From Fervidobacterium pennivorans DSM 9078 (lineage in GTDB: Bacteria > Thermotogota > Thermotogae > Thermotogales > Fervidobacteriaceae), in assembly GCF_000235405.2 (NCBI RefSeq), contig NC_017095.1, forward strand, positions 186,001-250,000: a stretch of DNA of 64,000 nt, given 5' to 3'. The translations under genes and the position numbers were made by a program. Shown piece by piece: positions 62,838 to 64,000 of the stretch; within the stretch, counting starts at the first letter, position 1; the number at the start of each line of letters is the position of its first letter. The notes beneath the pieces are model-generated. The model did no database searches and was not told the DNA's origin. It worked only from the letters and a program-made list of their open reading frames with translations.

Positions 62838-63323
62838 TCATTTTAAGTTCCTAAACTTTTCCCGCAACTTCCTTTCTACAAATTCAGGAACCCACTGAGA
62901 AACTTGTCCGCCGAATGATGCAACTTCTTTTACAAGGCTTGAAGAAAGGAAAGAGTAATTCTTATCAGTCATAAGGAAGACGGTTTCAACTCCGTTGCAT
63001 ATTTCTTTGTTAGCAAGTGCCATCTGGAGTTCATATTCAAAATCCGTAACTGCTCTTAAACCTCTAATGACCACATTTATTTTGTTTTTCGTCGTATATT
63101 CAACCAAGAGCCCTGAAAATGTGTCAACACGTACGTTAGGTATGTCTTTTAAACATTCTTTCACCATTTCCACACGTTCTTCTATCGTGAAGGTATAGTG
63201 CTTTCTCTTGTTTTCCATAACCACCACATAAAGTTCATCGAATAATTCGGCAGCTCTTTTGGCGATGTCTATATGACCATACGTTATTGGGTCAAAGGAA
63301 CCAGGGTAGATAGCTCTAACCAT
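62838..63323 (-). CDS. coaD: Phosphopantetheine adenylyltransferase (CoaD)
   Basis: 161 residues. The N-terminal [15 protein letters not shown] has the TxGH-type motif, and the C-terminal [17 protein letters not shown] matches the ISSTxVR-type segment. It makes dephospho-CoA from phosphopantetheine. The ATG at 63323 follows AAGGAG by eight bases. It is in the housekeeping run with dnaB, holA and era. Confidence 0.96.
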   Translation of the reverse strand: MVRAIYPGSFDPITYGHIDIAKRAAELFDELYVVVMENKRKHYTFTIEERVEMVKECLKDIPNVRVDTFSGLLVEYTTKNKINVVIRGLRAVTDFEYELQMALANKEICNGVETVFLMTDKNYSFLSSSLVKEVASFGGQVSQWVPEFVERKLREKFRNLK

Positions 63324-63364
63324 ATTTTCAGCTCCTTCTTTTGGTTGTTTTCTGTTAGACTAAT

Positions 63365-64000
63365 TTAGACTTCCGAATGGAATATATCAGGTTCGAAGAA
63401 GTTTGTAAACGATGGATTGAACATCAGAGTTATTGTTCCGATAGGTCCGTTTCGTTGCTTTCCGATGATTATCTCTGTTTCGTGTGGTAAGTCAACGTGC
63501 TGTTTTTTATAGTATTCTTCTCTGTAAAGGAAAATAACAACGTCAGCGTCTTGTTCGATAGCACCTGACTCTCTGAGGTCGCTAAGACGTGGACGCTTGT
63601 CTTCCCTCTGTTCTACTGCTCTTGATAGCTGTGATAGTGCGATAATCGAAACATCGAGTTCCCTTGCCAGAAGTTTCAATGAACGGGAGATTTCAGAAAT
63701 TTCCTGCTGGCGACTGTCTCTCCTGCCATCACCCAAATCCATAAGTTGCAAATAATCTATGAATATGGCATCTATATTGTATTCTTTCTTCATTCTTCTT
63801 GCCTTCGCTCTCAAGACACGTGGTTCTAGGTTAGATTCATCATCTATTATTATATTCGCTTTCATCAACCTTGAGGCACCTTGGACAAGCCTTTTCCATT
63901 CTTCGTCACTTAACCAGCCTCTTCTAACCTTTTGAAGGTCTACAAGAGATTCCATACACAAAAGTCTTTGAATAAGTTGTTCCTTGCTCATCTCCAGGCT
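63365..64000 (-). CDS. dnaB: Replicative DNA helicase DnaB, C-terminal part (5' end outside window)
   Basis: The frame runs on past the window end, so the N-terminal and central parts are missing. What is seen is the RecA-like ATPase C-terminus: SLEMSKEQLIQRLL at the boundary, DAIFIDYLQLMDLG (Walker B), ALSQLSRAVEQREDKRPRLSDLRESG (split over two motifs), and the GKQRNGPIGTITLMF end. It unwinds DNA at the replication fork. coaD follows 41 bases later. Confidence 0.95.
   Translation of the reverse strand, partial: SLEMSKEQLIQRLLCMESLVDLQKVRRGWLSDEEWKRLVQGASRLMKANIIIDDESNLEPRVLRAKARRMKKEYNIDAIFIDYLQLMDLGDGRRDSRQQEISEISRSLKLLARELDVSIIALSQLSRAVEQREDKRPRLSDLRESGAIEQDADVVIFLYREEYYKKQHVDLPHETEIIIGKQRNGPIGTITLMFNPSFTNFFEPDIFHSEV

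Overview
The window looks like a chromosomal segment of a thermophilic anaerobe of the Thermotogota, most likely Fervidobacterium or a close relative. The phylum call rests on the gene order flhA-flhF-flhG-pilZ-cheC-cheD-fliA, which as I recall it matches Thermotoga, plus an Rnf complex, sugar ABC permeases with long insertions, strong AGGAGG ribosome binding sites and tightly overlapping genes. The genus is an inference. Nearly all of the window is coding. I see no CRISPR array, no prophage, no rRNA and one complete insertion sequence.

Layout. 1-7910 (+) is the end of a flagellar/chemotaxis operon: flhA (partial), flhF, flhG, two PilZ proteins, cheC, cheD, fliA and three unrecognised genes. 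8096-12330 (+) is an rnfCDGEA operon with no rnfB, closed by a strong terminator. 12498-20779 (+) holds pnp, an M16 peptidase, hslU (no hslV beside it) and two sugar ABC permeases with large insertions after their first membrane helix. 20941-23839 (+) holds an MFS protein, ribF and nth. 37263-23841 (-) is one long, closely packed run: holB, a PSP1-domain gene, a DUF2905 gene, glpK, tsaE, lon, engB, argS, a histidine kinase, an HDOD gene, rbfA, flaG and fliD. Its probable terminator lies inside the coding sequence of convergent nth.

37482-45558 holds a polyprenyl synthase, a glycogen-debranching-type enzyme, a small membrane protein, ridA, an ECF-type ATPase, a YitT-family protein and a chemoreceptor. 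45895-48910 is a thiolase/SDR pair split by an insertion sequence with inverted repeats and a 6-bp target duplication. 48990-55128 is a transporter region: an orphan amino-acid-type binding protein, an orphan thiamine-binding protein under a TPP riboswitch, two MFS proteins and a MATE exporter. 55283-57613 is an Hsp100 ATPase under a CIRCE element. 57764-59124 has tRNA-Cys, a CAU tRNA and rpsF-ssb-rpsR. 59205-64000 has a TM1410-like secreted protein and a minus-strand housekeeping run: dnaB (partial), coaD, an ABC ATPase, holA and era.

The genes fit a motile, sugar-fermenting anaerobe. Flagellar placement (FlhF/FlhG), c-di-GMP sensing (PilZ), CheC/CheD adaptation and a Cache chemoreceptor serve motility. 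Rnf could couple ferredoxin/NAD redox to an ion gradient. Sugar permeases, a debranching enzyme and glycerol kinase feed carbon metabolism. The most interesting signals are regulatory or architectural: the TPP riboswitch whose aptamer copies the terminator arm, two minus-strand terminators embedded in convergent coding sequences, an inverted repeat over two divergent promoters, the Hsp100 lacking both its middle domain and a ClpP loop, and the permease insertions.
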